64,000 nucleotides of DNA from Begonia masoniana (taxonomy: Eukaryota; Streptophyta; Magnoliopsida; Cucurbitales; Begoniaceae). Below are positions 14,986 through 26,388 of this stretch, piece by piece. The stretch lies in NCBI GenBank assembly GCA_022432975.1, contig CM039502.1, positions 1,044,375-1,108,374 of the forward strand. Direction: 5' to 3'. Made by a program: the position numbers and the translations under genes. The notes below the pieces were generated by a model. That model made no database searches and was not told the origin of the DNA. It worked only from the letters and a program-made list of their open reading frames with translations. Numbering within the stretch: the stretch's first letter is position 1; every line of letters starts with the position of its first letter.

Positions 14986-17900
14986 TCAATCCTCCTCCAT
15001 GGGCACTTCTGGAATATCAAATCTGTCTTCTTCAATGGTTTTATTGATAACAGAAACAGGGGATGGTACGAGGAGTTAAGGACACAAATTCGTCAAGACA
15101 AGTTGATACATCAGTTTATAATGCTATCATCTCAATGCGCGTGACTGCTAATACAGAAAAAGGAATTTTTTGCTACTAATTTTTATCTGTATTGAGTCAT
15201 TTGGGAAAAAATACAAAAGCACTTTAAAAAAACAGAGGAAAAGTACACCGGACGATAATCCACTTTCTATTAATTAAAATAGAATTTCTAAAAAATAATA
15301 AAAGGATATTCGTTGATGTTAAAACATCCTTTTCACCGCGATTGCGGCTGGCGTTCAGTTCCTTCAATATTTCGGGAGTAACCTACATTGAAGGGGCATC
15401 AAGGGAAGATGAAAATGCCAAATTCCAGACTAGCACTCTAAAGATTCAGGATTTGTTCTTACTAAATTATGCTTTTGCTTTCCGACTAGACTTCTGATGT
15501 TATCCTTATCTTCCTTCCGTAGTTCATTTTTATACCTGCATGGAGGTTCACCCATAAACCACCAGTGACATAATTATCCAACACTATAAAAGCAATTACA
15601 AAAAATAATTACTTCCTTCCATATTTGTGTACAGGGACTGCGTATTCTTCCCAAGTGTTCATCTTACCTTTTGGTTATTTCATGTTTGAAAAAAAAAAAT
15701 TATTCATTATTAATGTTTATCAAAGATACATGGCAAACTTATACACCAATTAATCTAAAAACATGACAAAGTAATCATCTTAATCTCAACAATATATTTC
15801 AAAAATTAGTCCACATTTCATGAAATATATTCCATGAAATTACACTACCATTTTTCAAAATGCGGCTGTTTTCCATATCATCTCCAACCTTTTTTAATTT
15901 CTACATTATTCATTGGATCCAAGTTACATGTTTCTTGTTTCCCTACAGCAAACCAGCATGAGCGAGAATGAGAGGCCATAACATGAGAATAAACAAGATA
16001 GTAGGCAAATACTCAATTTTTTTTTTCAAAAAAAACATACTTTATATCCAAACATGAGAAACAGTACAGCACTAAATTCACGAGTGAAGCTAAAAACCAA
16101 ACGAATGGGAAAAGATGACACTGCAAAAGAAAAAAAAAAGCTTACTAACCTCTGAACAAATGCAAGAAGCGATTGGTGCCATATGACAGGCATGATCCGT
16201 TTTTCATCAAAAAACCTCATAAAATGAGCTACTGCAGCATCCAGAACACGATATGGCAAAGCATATTTCTTCTCAATAAGAAGCTTTATGAAATAACTAC
16301 AAAGAAAGAAAAACAGTTTGTGTTAACAGTCTAAAAAACACAAACAATCAATTGTTTTTACGTCACACCGAAGCTGAAAAATTACAAAGTCAACAAATAG
16401 TTAACCTGCTCAGGTCAAGACACTAGTACAACTTCCATAAAATATCAGGACTGAATGGGATGTTGTTTAAAACAATGTAAAGACTTGTTAGAAAAACTTC
16501 AACATCTTTATCTTTTCTTGCATAGACAGCATCAGAATGACAATTTATATCATATCTATCTTCATTGTTTATTAAATGGAATTAGTCATTCACTTGCTTT
16601 GAGCAAGAGTTTTGCCCCTTTCCATATGTCGTAAGTCGTAGTACTCAACACTAAGCTGTACAACTTATTGCATCCAGAATAAAAAATGGCACACTCATTG
16701 CAAATCAGCTTATCAAAGGAACCAGAATTTATACACTAAAACTATAACACCAAATTGAAAGTCAGAGAAAAAATCTGTCGTCAATTGTGCAGTTAGATTT
16801 ACTAGCAAGTCACAAACACACCCAAAAAAACTATACTGAAATTTATACATTCTGATGCCAAAACATCGCATTCCTACAAGCCTCAATAATGTGTTCAATT
16901 TATACCTTGTCGTGCCACAATATTGCATCTCTGCCAGCTTCAATAATGCCACACTGCAAAGGTTTTCAAATGCATATACCATGATCTTCTAGCGTACATC
17001 AATAAAAAATGATATATAATATGTTGGAACTAATAAACAAATGCACAAACTATTGCCCTGTAACTCTACCAAACAAAATAAATTATAAGATCGGCAACAC
17101 TTTGTTGGAGTGAGTATGTGCATGTGTTTCCTTAATAAGATCGGCAACACTTTATAAGATCGGCAACACTTTGTCGGCAACAATTGAAAGATGCAATTCC
17201 TTAAATTAGGAAAAGAAGTGTGACCACAACGCATACAAGTAATATACCTTGAATGAAGTGGCGGGATGGTAACCTTTTGCAGGATGCTACCAATAATGAC
17301 AGCTTCCCTCAGATTGCAAGTACCTGACTGTGCATCAGGAAAAGAACAAAACCTACTTTAAACTACTCAAAAAATCAGAAATTGAGAATTAGAAACTAAA
17401 TTTAGCTTCTAAATTGCACAGCACACTTTCAAGTAAAGAGCAGAGCACAAAACAGTGAAAATCGTACAAATGATACACATTTTATGTCCAATATGCAATA
17501 AGCATATACTATAAAGAAACCTAAAGGACTAATTGCAATGTAGCACACAATCACATAACATGAAAACGCTTGAAAATCATGCCATCAATATTATCTAATA
17601 ATAACTTTCACAGTCTCAATGCAATATATTAAAAATAATGAACTCTTGTAATTGAGCTGTCATCCTTCAATCAAGAACATGACAGTTGTGGAAGTAAAAA
17701 ACATTAAAAATCAATCTTAATGATAAAGGGACCCGATGGGCACCAGATATTGCAGGCTTAAAAATTCATACCTCACATAAAGGAAACAATATTCCTTTGA
17801 AGAAGGCTGCTGGTTTGTAAAGGGACTTTTTCATTGATTGATATAAAGCAAAGTGTAGTCGCTTATTCTTCAGAATATCTTCCCTAATCCTTGGAAGTAA

Positions 17901-19090
17901 CACAAGGTTGTAAAACCTTTCAGCTTTTTTTACACCTAAATTGGAAGCAAAAATCCGCGTGGCTTGATACAAGGCATTTGGTGACCATTTCTCAGGCTCG
18001 GTTAAATATAAAACGTATTCCCAGTTTGGCAAAGATGGAATACGCTTGAATTTCACAGGTAATTTGCCTATTGTGTATGTCCTAAGATATCGGCCAACTC
18101 TGTATGGAACATGTACATTCAATTAAAAAAATTTCAGTAAAATAAAAAATGAAACATTTCAATAATGGCAAAATAAGGTAAATACCCCTTATAAATGTCA
18201 ATGATTTCAGAATCCAATTTCTGCACAGGCCTAGTTTCTGCATTCAAGAAAGTAAAAATTAAATTATGAAATAGATGATGAAAATGACCATGAAAAAACA
18301 AGACAAATGCAATTATAAGAAATGTGATAATACAAATTTACAGCTTTCTAAAACAAAAATTTAGACAACTTTATTGGCATTAAAAAAAAAGTTCAATCAA
18401 CCTGCAAGCGTGGGTTTAACAACCAAATTATTTGATAAAAATGCTTCCAATAAGCGTTCTTCCGCTTCATCAATCTCTTCCTACAACACATTAAACGATG
18501 TAAGACATCTCCAGCCCAGTACAGCTAAAAAAAACTTAAATATCTGATGCTTTTACAACGCAATATTCACATTATCCAAAACAAGAATAATACAGGGTGA
18601 CGACGGTACTATATTTCTGAAATAACTACATAAAACCAAGGTTCCTCACTCAGACGCTAAATGTAAAAGGTTGACGTACCTGATCGATAACAATTTTGCA
18701 AATTGTTCAAAGTAAAAAACAAAATTACATACAAATCATATAAATAAACAAATGCAAACAACAGACCTCATAATTGCCAAACTGGCTCTGAGTTTCCGAA
18801 AAACCACAAAAATCATCGATATCTTCCTCGTCTTCAATCCTAGCGGGATCTTCAGCAACATTCAAGAAGGAACTATTCAGGTTATCGATGTCGGCATCCT
18901 CTTCAACCTCTCTGGTCTGAAGACGAGCTTCCTTCAATATCTTGGCACTGATAGCCGACGGTAAAAGCGATTCTTCCTCTTGGTGGCGCTTAGGTTGTTT
19001 GAACATCTTTTTAAAGGTCGCACGGTTATTGTCTTCTCCAAGGAAAGGCTGCGGATTCTGGAGCCTCTCCCTTTCCCGCTTCTTAGGCAT
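14986..19090 (-). CDS. Bystin (ENP1/BYSL), small-subunit ribosome biogenesis factor
   Basis: Bystin is a nucleolar factor needed for 40S maturation (pre-18S processing and export). I resolve ten exons: 18767-19090, 18402-18480, 18186-18237, 17772-18099, 17248-17327, 16906-16953, 16150-16296, 15463-15535, 15310-15382 and 14986-15065. They give 427 residues with all phases closing. The N-terminus is basic and acidic ([25 protein letters not shown]). The bystin domain carries the family hallmarks [60 protein letters not shown] and [15 protein letters not shown], and the C-terminus [20 protein letters not shown]. Nine junctions... of which eight are GT-AG; the ninth (last) is a U12-type AT-AC intron (see 15066-15309). 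[10 protein letters not shown] shows mild divergence from the usual LLQKQKH. It is a single housekeeping gene with no sign of decay. Confidence 0.95.
15066..15309 (-). other. U12-type (minor spliceosome) AT-AC intron in the bystin gene
   Basis: Read on the minus strand, the intron starts ATATCCTTTT, an exact U12 5' splice site. It ends TCCTTAACTCCTCGTAC, which combines the U12 branch-site consensus (TCCTTAAC) about ten bases before a terminal AC. Joining these sites keeps phase 1 and yields [19 protein letters not shown], the expected bystin C-terminus. No GT-AG pair does this: a TAA blocks the downstream exon frame and no AG lies between that stop and the conserved coding sequence. The intron is 244 bp. 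Confidence 0.88.
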
Positions 19091-21321
19091 TGATGCGACG
19101 AAGAAGCAGCCGCGCTTCAAATACAAAACCTAATCTCTCTCTCACTCTCTACTATTCGCGTCTCGCCTCTCTAGCGAAGAGTTGGATTTTGGCGGTTCGC
19201 TCGGTTTCTCCAGTCCTCCGCTCAGACGAAGAAGAAAGATTTGGAGGGTTTTGGTGACTTCTCAAGAATGTAATAATAATAATAATTTTTTTAATTTTAT
19301 AACCTCGTTATTTTATATAATTAAATTCTTATTTAATAAATATTAATTATTATATAAATAATTTATCTAAATTGTTAATTAATATTTCTATGAAATATAG
19401 TTAAATTCTATATTAATTACTTGCTTTCTAATAGTTAAACCAGCTTGATGAACTCATTCACTTAAAATCAAGTTGATGAACATGAGTTATGATAAACTTG
19501 AATAAATTAAATATATTTCTTCTTGGAATATAGTTAAATTCCAAAATAAAATAATAAATTAAACTCATAATGGTTTATTGAAATTTCAGACATTACATTG
19601 AAGTCCGGTAATCTGCCTATTTATTTTCATTATTACATTGATATTAGTTTGTAATTAAAAATTGTTAATTGCAGGTTATATTTAGAGTAATCATAGGTTT
19701 ATCTTTTAATTCTAAGCTCTAATTTTACCTCATGATGTAATGATTATTAATTTAGGCAATTAATAAATTATTTTAACTATTTATAATTTACATCATAATT
19801 AATAAGTGTTAAGTATTTGTCCCGTCCAAAATAGACAATATTATTTTGAAGCACTAGGAGACTCCACAAATGATATTAGAGTCAATTCTCAAATAGAGTA
19901 GATTGTAATAGTCTGTCATGTAAAGGCAATAATGACATAAAATTATGTTGATTGTAAGGACGTAATCTATACCAGTGGAGATGTACAATCTCACATCATT
20001 TGTGAGAGTGAAAAATTGAGTGATTTATAAGTAGAGTTTGTCTTTTTACTCAGTACAATACGTTTTAGACTAAGTCTAATAACAAATATGTTCCTTGGAG
20101 TAACAGAAGAGTCCAAAAAAGTCATATAGTAAGTTTGAATTATGACGTAATTATAACAATATTCTAATATTTATTGAGGAAAACCATGATGTAATAACAG
20201 TGCATGTTGGATTTACGGACAAAAGTTGCAGCTTTATAATGATGGAATCAATATCGGATAAAAATACACAAAAGGAAAGTCCCATTTCTAAATTAAAAAT
20301 TATTATTATAGCACTAAAGTTTCTTTTGTGACAAAAACTATGGGACGATAATTTGCTATAGTCTAGACTATATTATTATTTCTATTTGGAAGATGACATA
20401 GAAGCCTTAATTTTTGAAATTTCAAATTTATTAGGTTAGAAAGGTGACAATGAATCCATATTTAAAAAAGTTAGTTACGTTCGCACTCTCGTTACATGAC
20501 ACTGTTATTACATTATAGTCTTCTTCAATAAATATAAAAATATTGTTATATTCTTTTAATTCTTACCTCATGGCGTGATACTCATTAATCATATTTATAT
20601 TATTACGATAATTAATGGGTAATACGTTTTGAAATAAAAATTAGAAAGTAAAAGTAAAAATAAAAAATAAAAAATAAACGTAACAGTACCTCATACTTAA
20701 AACTAGGATAGTAGGAATCGACGAGATCAATCAAGTCAAACTTGACCAAAGAGTTTGGTTTCGATCGAAGTTAAGGAATCAAATGCTCTTCTAATTAGTT
20801 TGAGATTCAAATAGTTAGTATAAGTTTGGTCTAATGATTGAGCTTATAAGTATTTCACTATATTTTTTGTGTAGTAAGGCTATGTCAGATTTTTTGGAGT
20901 TAATATTAATCTCTTTCGACCCAAGAGCGTAACATATTTAAATTTGAAACACACTCGAGCAAAACATTCTCAATAAACGGCATTCCACGAAGATTGATTT
21001 GTATTCTTGTTCTTGTCGGGACAGAGGGTGGTACGAGATCAAGGATAATCATAGATAGAATAAACCCTAGCAAAGCAAAGTCTAGGATTACTGGATTAGG
21101 AATCCATAATATGGGAGTAGGACATAGTATCTTTTGAAATATGAATCTATCGATAATGCTCGTCATTGAACATGAATGGCCATCTACTCAATCCTCACTA
21201 CAAATGATGCCACCACCCATATTTACTTCCATTATAAGATAATAAATCCCACTTTCCCTCTTTTATATAATATGTCAAGGATAACCTAAGTTGAACCAAC
21301 TTTTTATGTTTGTTGAAGAAA
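19091..21321. other. AT-rich intergenic, bystin promoter to first transporter gene
   Basis: The bystin leader is the CT-rich stretch just after 19090. Beyond about 19270 the DNA is very AT-rich with a short AAT microsatellite (19270-19287). A block at 19815-20060 reads like a degenerate dispersed repeat (CACATCATTTGTGAGAGTG) and has a weak relative near 23560-23620. An open frame at 20906-21166 (-) matches no family I know. No gene is supported. Confidence 0.55.
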
Positions 21322-22622
21322 ATGCAGAGAGAAGAGCAGCTTCCTCTTTCATACCAACCAGGCAAGGGCACCACCTTTCTCAGAACTTGCCTCAACGGCA
21401 TCAACGCCTTGTCAGGTTTTCCCACTCTCCTCCGCCGTCCCTTTTCTAAGAATCAGAACATCAGAGTTAATGTTGTCCTAGCGTTTTCACAGTCGTTGGT
21501 CTAACGAGAACGACAATTATGGATAAAATAGTAGTATTATATTAACGTTATGTTCATCCAAAGATACGTTTTTTGTTTTCTATATCTACATTACATCTCA
21601 CCACCTGAAATGCTCCTCTATCTTCTCAAGTATAACCGGTGCTAATGAGCCTATTTTATGGTTATTTTTAATGCTCTTGAGAAAATTTACAAGATTTGTT
21701 TTGTTCTATAACTTGATGTCATTGTAGCTTTACTCTAAGTAAGTATTTTTTTGAACAGGTGTGGGAATATTGTCGATTCCCTATGCCCTAGCTCAGGGAG
21801 GATGGCTAAGCCTAATCCTTCTCTTCTTGGTGGCGACTCTCTGCTGGTACACAGGATTGCTTCTAAAGAGATGCATGGATTCAAACCCATCGATCAAAAC
21901 CTACCCAGACATAGGAGAGAAAGCATTCGGGTACAGAGGAAGAGCCATAGTCTCCATCGTCATGTACCTGGAGCTTTATCTAGTTGCGGTTGAATTTCTC
22001 ATTTTAGAAGGAGATAATCTGGAAAAATTGTTTCCAAACATGGGCTTCAAAATAGGAAACCTTGAAGTAGAATCCAAACAGGCCTTTGTTCTTCTGTCAG
22101 CTCTGGTAATACTGCCCACCACGTGGATGAAGAATCTAGGTGTTCTTGCTTACGTGTCTTCCGGTGGGGTTCTAGCTTCTGTTGCTCTGGTTTTCTTCGT
22201 TTTCTGGGCCGGTGCTTTCGATGGCGTCGGATTTCATCATCAATTAGATTTTGATGAGTCTTTGCTTCGTTTTAGAGGACTTCCGACGACAATAAGCTTG
22301 TTTACCTTTTCTTATTGTGGACATGCAGTTTTTCCCATGCTATGTGATTCCATCAGAGACAGAAGTCAGTTTTCCAAGGTAAGATTTCCACTCGAATATC
22401 ACACTATCAAATTTAATTGTTGATTTGTTTATCTTAAATATAACTTTTTTGGTAGAAAATTTAATTATAGTACAAGGTTATAAAGATAAAATAAAGTGTT
22501 CTATAATATAATGAACAATTTAAATAATTCACAGTAGTGGCTAAGATAAAATGAAGCAGCACCTTCTCTGTGTTGGTCTGAAAAGTTTAGGAAACATGAT
22601 AAAGTGAAACATAACATTATAG

Positions 22623-22673
<51 letters not shown>

Positions 22674-23253
22674 AATATTTTGGTGATCTTTATTAAACGA
22701 AAACATTAAGGAATTTTAAGAATCTATAATTTCTGTGCAGGTCTTGATTGTTTGCTTCATTGCAAGCACAATCAACTATGGATCGATGGCTGTTCTGGGC
22801 TACCTCATGTATGGAAAGTATTCAAAATCTCAAATTACATTAAATCTTCCCATCAACAAATTGAGTACAAAACTAGCAATTTACACTACACTAGTCAATC
22901 CTTTTACTAAGTATGCAGTCATGATAAGTCCAATCTCTGCCGCGCTCGAAGAAAACATTCCTCTTAGTCGTATCCGACCAGTCAGCATTTTAATTCGAAG
23001 CCTCCTTGTGATTAGCACGGTCTTTGTGGCTCTCGCTGTTCCATTTTTCGGCTACATTATGGCGTTTATTGGAGCATTTCTAAGTGTTTTTGTGTCGATG
23101 TTGTTTCCATGCTTCTGCTACCTTAAGATTAAGAACGATGCGAGAGAGTTTGGATTGGAGTTGATAATAATTTGTGGGATTTTGTTGATGGGAGTTATTG
23201 TTGGAGTGACAGGTACTTATAGTTCTCTTGTACAAATTGTACATCATCTTTGA
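21322..23253 (+). CDS. AVT1-type vacuolar amino acid transporter (intact copy 1)
   Basis: A multi-pass transporter of the amino acid/auxin permease (AAAP) superfamily, AVT1 group. By family knowledge these proteins move neutral amino acids across the vacuolar membrane. There are three exons (21322-21415, 21759-22378, 22741-23253), 408 residues, and all junctions are GT-AG. The N-terminal motif GTTFLRTCLNGINALSG|VGILSIPYALAQGGW is the AVT1 hallmark and spans intron 1. Further hydrophobic segments include LLFLVATLCWYTGLLLK, SIVMYLELYLVAVEFLI, FVLLSALVILPTTWM, GVLASVALVFFVFWAG and, in exon 3, VLIVCFIASTINYGSMAVLGYLMYG and VFVALAVPFFGYIMAFIGAF. It has a short N-terminal tail (MQREEQLPLSYQ) compared with many AVT1 proteins. 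This is the only copy in the window with every exon open, and the reference for the broken ones. The ATG follows two in-frame TTG codons and is the first Met. Confidence 0.93.
22626..22671 (+). repeat. (TA)n microsatellite in intron 2 of the intact transporter
   Basis: About 22 TA dinucleotides in a row. None of the other transporter copies keeps this tract in the same intron. Confidence 0.9.
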
Positions 23254-24344
23254 ATCTGATAGATAATCTAATAAAAGAACCATAGTTCTATGTTCAAAGT
23301 AGATTGTGTTGCTCCCTCTTGATCCAAAGCATATGCAGATACGTAAATGCTTGCTCTTCAGCTCATAAATGGAGAACCGAAAACTTATCGATTACATCAT
23401 TTTTCTCCTATGATGGGAAGTGTAGGTAGATTCGCTTCTGTTTCGGCCAAAATCATGTATAAAAACTCTGCAAGGGGGTAAAGTTTCAATTTTCACTATG
23501 TAGTACAATGGCAGCCTGCCTAGCGAATGCAATGACGGTTCAATTCTATTGATTATGAGGACTCAGCTCATACTAGTGAGAGTGCACAATCCATACTATT
23601 TGAAAGAGTGGAACGATAAAATACACACTCCTCTCTAGTAGTTGTGAAAGGAGAAAAATATGGAATCATCCTCGTTTTCCATGATCACATGGAGTTTCAA
23701 ATCAGACCCTACAAAAAGAGCACACACTGGGAGTGGGACCCTTTAATTTCAAGCTTCAAAAAGTCAAACCCAGTCAACACAGATTCTGTAGTAATTTGAC
23801 TTTCTTTTATTGGTCTTAGATTGCAGATTTATTGACTTTCTTTGGTAAATTTACTTACTTTCCAAACCCCAACTGAACTAATCCATTTATCTTCTCGATG
23901 AAATCAACTGTAATATTAAAAAGTCCTGAAGGCATCATAATTAGCATATGACATTCAATTTAAAGTAAAAAAGTTGATACATTCCCGTCTTCATGGAAAT
24001 TTCTGCAGCTTTTTCAAAAGTGAGATTCATCAGTCGGTTAAGATGTTCACACGTTACTGTAGAAAATCCTCGCTGTTAACTGATTAAGAACCAGTTTCAT
24101 TGCGCAAAGCATTAAACAATGGCCGCACCTAGTCTGAAGCATCCTATTTTAAAACACTTTTTTTCGGCGACAAGTGTCTTCTAGCCCGTGTAGCAGCTGA
24201 TAGCTTTAACAGTAATTTCTTCGGAACCCACTTCTTAATTTCCCAGAAAGATTTGAGAAGTAACGCACACTTAAGCTTCACGTTCAAGACATTTTCTTTT
24301 TATCTATATATGCATATGATGAGATCCAAGTTTTCAAGTGTTCA
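23254..24344. other. Intergenic between transporter and CML copy 1, with the conserved CML upstream block
   Basis: From about 23870 to 24344 the sequence is repeated, with substitutions, at about 53210-53729 and 59650-60197, each time just upstream of a CML copy. This is the shared CML promoter carried along by duplication. In this copy the TATTTAAA motif seen in the other two is changed to TATTTTAAA (24145-24153). Confidence 0.65.
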
Positions 24345-24797
24345 CTGGAGAAGATTTTATCATGGTTTTGTTTCTTCTTCACGACATTCTTCTTTTACTA
24401 TTTCAACTTTCTCAGAAAATGGAGAGCGGCCGAGAAAGTCGACGTTAAACCCGATGAGAAGCTGAGTAAGAGGGAGGTCGTAATGGTGATGGAGAGGCTG
24501 GGAATAGGATATGATTCAGAAACGGAGGAGCTTGAAGAGATGGTGGGCGTGGAAGACTTCTGCCGAGTGTTTGACAGCGAGCCGAGCTTGGAAGAGATGA
24601 AGAAAGTGTTTGAGGTGTGGGATGAGAATGGAGATGGGTTCATCGATACAGGAGAGTTGGAGAGAGTTTTCTGCAAATTAGGAATGGAAGTCGGATCGGA
24701 GCCGGTGGTTTATACCAGAATGATCGGCGCAGTTGATGAGGATGGAGATGGAGTTGTTGACTTTCATGAGTTCTCGAAGTTTATGGACAAATGCTAG
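24345..24797 (+). pseudogene. Calmodulin-like (CML45/46-type) copy 1, start codon lost
   Basis: Aligned by eye to the intact copies at 53730 and 60198, the initiating ATG is CTG here (24345-24347). The reading frame stays open through the hydrophobic N-terminus, two EF-hands and the stop at 24797. The next in-frame Met is at 24483, which would leave a 104-residue protein without the N-terminal segment but with both calcium loops ([12 protein letters not shown] and [12 protein letters not shown]). It carries extra codons (EKVDV) not present in the intact copies. A truncated protein or CTG initiation remains possible. Confidence 0.7.
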
Positions 24798-24861
24798 AAT
24801 TCTCTCTCTTTCAAATCTAATACAGTTTTACTCTGTTATAAGCGTTTTATAAAAAAACTAA

Positions 24862-25508
24862 GGGTAATTAACTATTTGAATCCCAACCTTGGGTTAATTT
24901 GAAACACTCCTAAACTAAAAATTCTAACAATTAAAACCTTAAACTATCTAAAATATAATAAATCAAACCCTGACGAGGGACCGATTACCTCCCGTTTTAA
25001 ATTTATATATTGTCGGGGATCGGCCCCCCGTTCTGAGGCAATGACTCCCTGTTATCAAAATTAGGGCTAAGAACGGGGCCTCGATTCGGAGTGGTGACCC
25101 CCGTTCTTAAACATTATGCTTGAAAACGGAGTCCCGATCTAAGGCGGCGACCCCCCGTTTTCACCCCCCAAAAACTAGGACATAGAACAGGGGGCCCTCG
25201 CTCCAGAATGACCCCTCGTTCTCCACCACCCTCTAAAATGAGGATGCAGAAAACATGAGGCCGTTCTGGGGTGGGGACCTTCTGTTCCCAAAAACCCCCC
25301 AAAAATGGGAAAGACAAGGAACTGGAGGCTGTTCTGGGGAGGAGACACCCGTTCTCAGCATAAATACAAAACTGGGGGTGAGTGATCGGCCACCACCAGA
25401 GTTTGATTTATTACGTTTTAGATAGTTTAAGATTTTAATTGTTAGAATTTTTAATTTAGGGTTGTTTAAAATTAACCTCATATTTTGAGGTTCAAATTGG
25501 TCATTACC
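24862..25508. mobile_element. TIR element with internal CCCCGTTCT repeats (Harbinger-like)
   Basis: The ends are inverted repeats of about 125 bp: GGGTAATTAACTATTTGAA on the left, and the right end read in reverse starts GGTAATGACCAATTTGAA. Both share AAAAATTCTAACAATTAAAA. A 3-bp TAA flanks each side (24859-24861 and 25509-25511), the target pattern of PIF/Harbinger elements. The interior holds about ten alternating direct and inverted copies of a CCCCGTTCT motif. A second near-complete member lies at about 56434-57142. No transposase is encoded. Confidence 0.7.
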
Positions 25509-25853
25509 TAAAAATTTAATAAATTAGTTGATTTTGTTAGAAATTAATAAAAATAACATACTTGAATTCACTTGAAGAAACAAGTGAAAGATTTCATAAG
25601 CTCTATATTTGTCAAAAATCTGAATTAAAAAAAAATACACAACAAGAACACTAACATTTACGTGAAAAACCTTTTAGAAGTCAAATCAAAGTATAAATAG
25701 AGAAATATAAAAAATTCATAATATTGAATATAAATCCGACCCAACCGATTAGAATTGGGGTCAAACAAAATCCAACAATATTCACCTAAAACAAATTTTG
25801 TGTGAGAGATCTAAATAAGAATTTAAAACACCTAACTCTAACAATATTTATAA
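25509..25853. other. AT-rich spacer next to the Mutator-like element
   Basis: No gene. The sequence from about 25525 to 25853 is related to 38265-38620 and to 54235-54510. These are the downstream flanks of other CML copies, so it belongs to the duplicated unit. Confidence 0.6.
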
Positions 25854-26388
25854 TATAATATAGGAAAATTATCGATTTTAAGTTTGTACTATACCCGTAA
25901 TTTCAATTAGTCTCATGTACTAAAAAAACTGACAAACCGAACCACGGCAAACCGAACTATGTACTTATCGGTCTTGACCTTCCGTTAACAATTCCGTTAA
26001 GTTTCTATTTACAAAAATGAATGGTATTTTAAAAAAATATCAAACGATATTCAATTTACTTGAAATTTTTATAACATATTCAGTACATCATGGGAAGATT
26101 GTGAAAAACTTTTCTTAATTTTAAAACATTTTTAGGATTTATTCTAATTTTATTTACTTATTTTATAAAATAATCATAATAAATCATATAAATTTTAGTG
26201 AATCACGCAAATTTTCTAATTATCTTCTCATGTTGTGGTGAACATGTAGTAAAACTTTCAAATAAATTGAATATCGTTTGCTTTTTTTTTAAAATTCATT
26301 TATAAAGTGAAGAAGGAATTGATATTAATTTTTTAAAAATATCAAAAAATATTCAATTTACTTGAATATTTTACCACATATACAACAT

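Noticed and set aside
15225..15382. Alternative bystin end reading through to a stop after STNILLLFF
   Set aside because: It loses the strongly conserved C-terminus, which is present at 14986-15065 and joins in frame by U12 splicing.
20906..21166. Open frame of 86 codons (-) that felt organelle-like
   Set aside because: I could not match it to any plastid or mitochondrial gene, and the flanks are plain AT-rich nuclear DNA.
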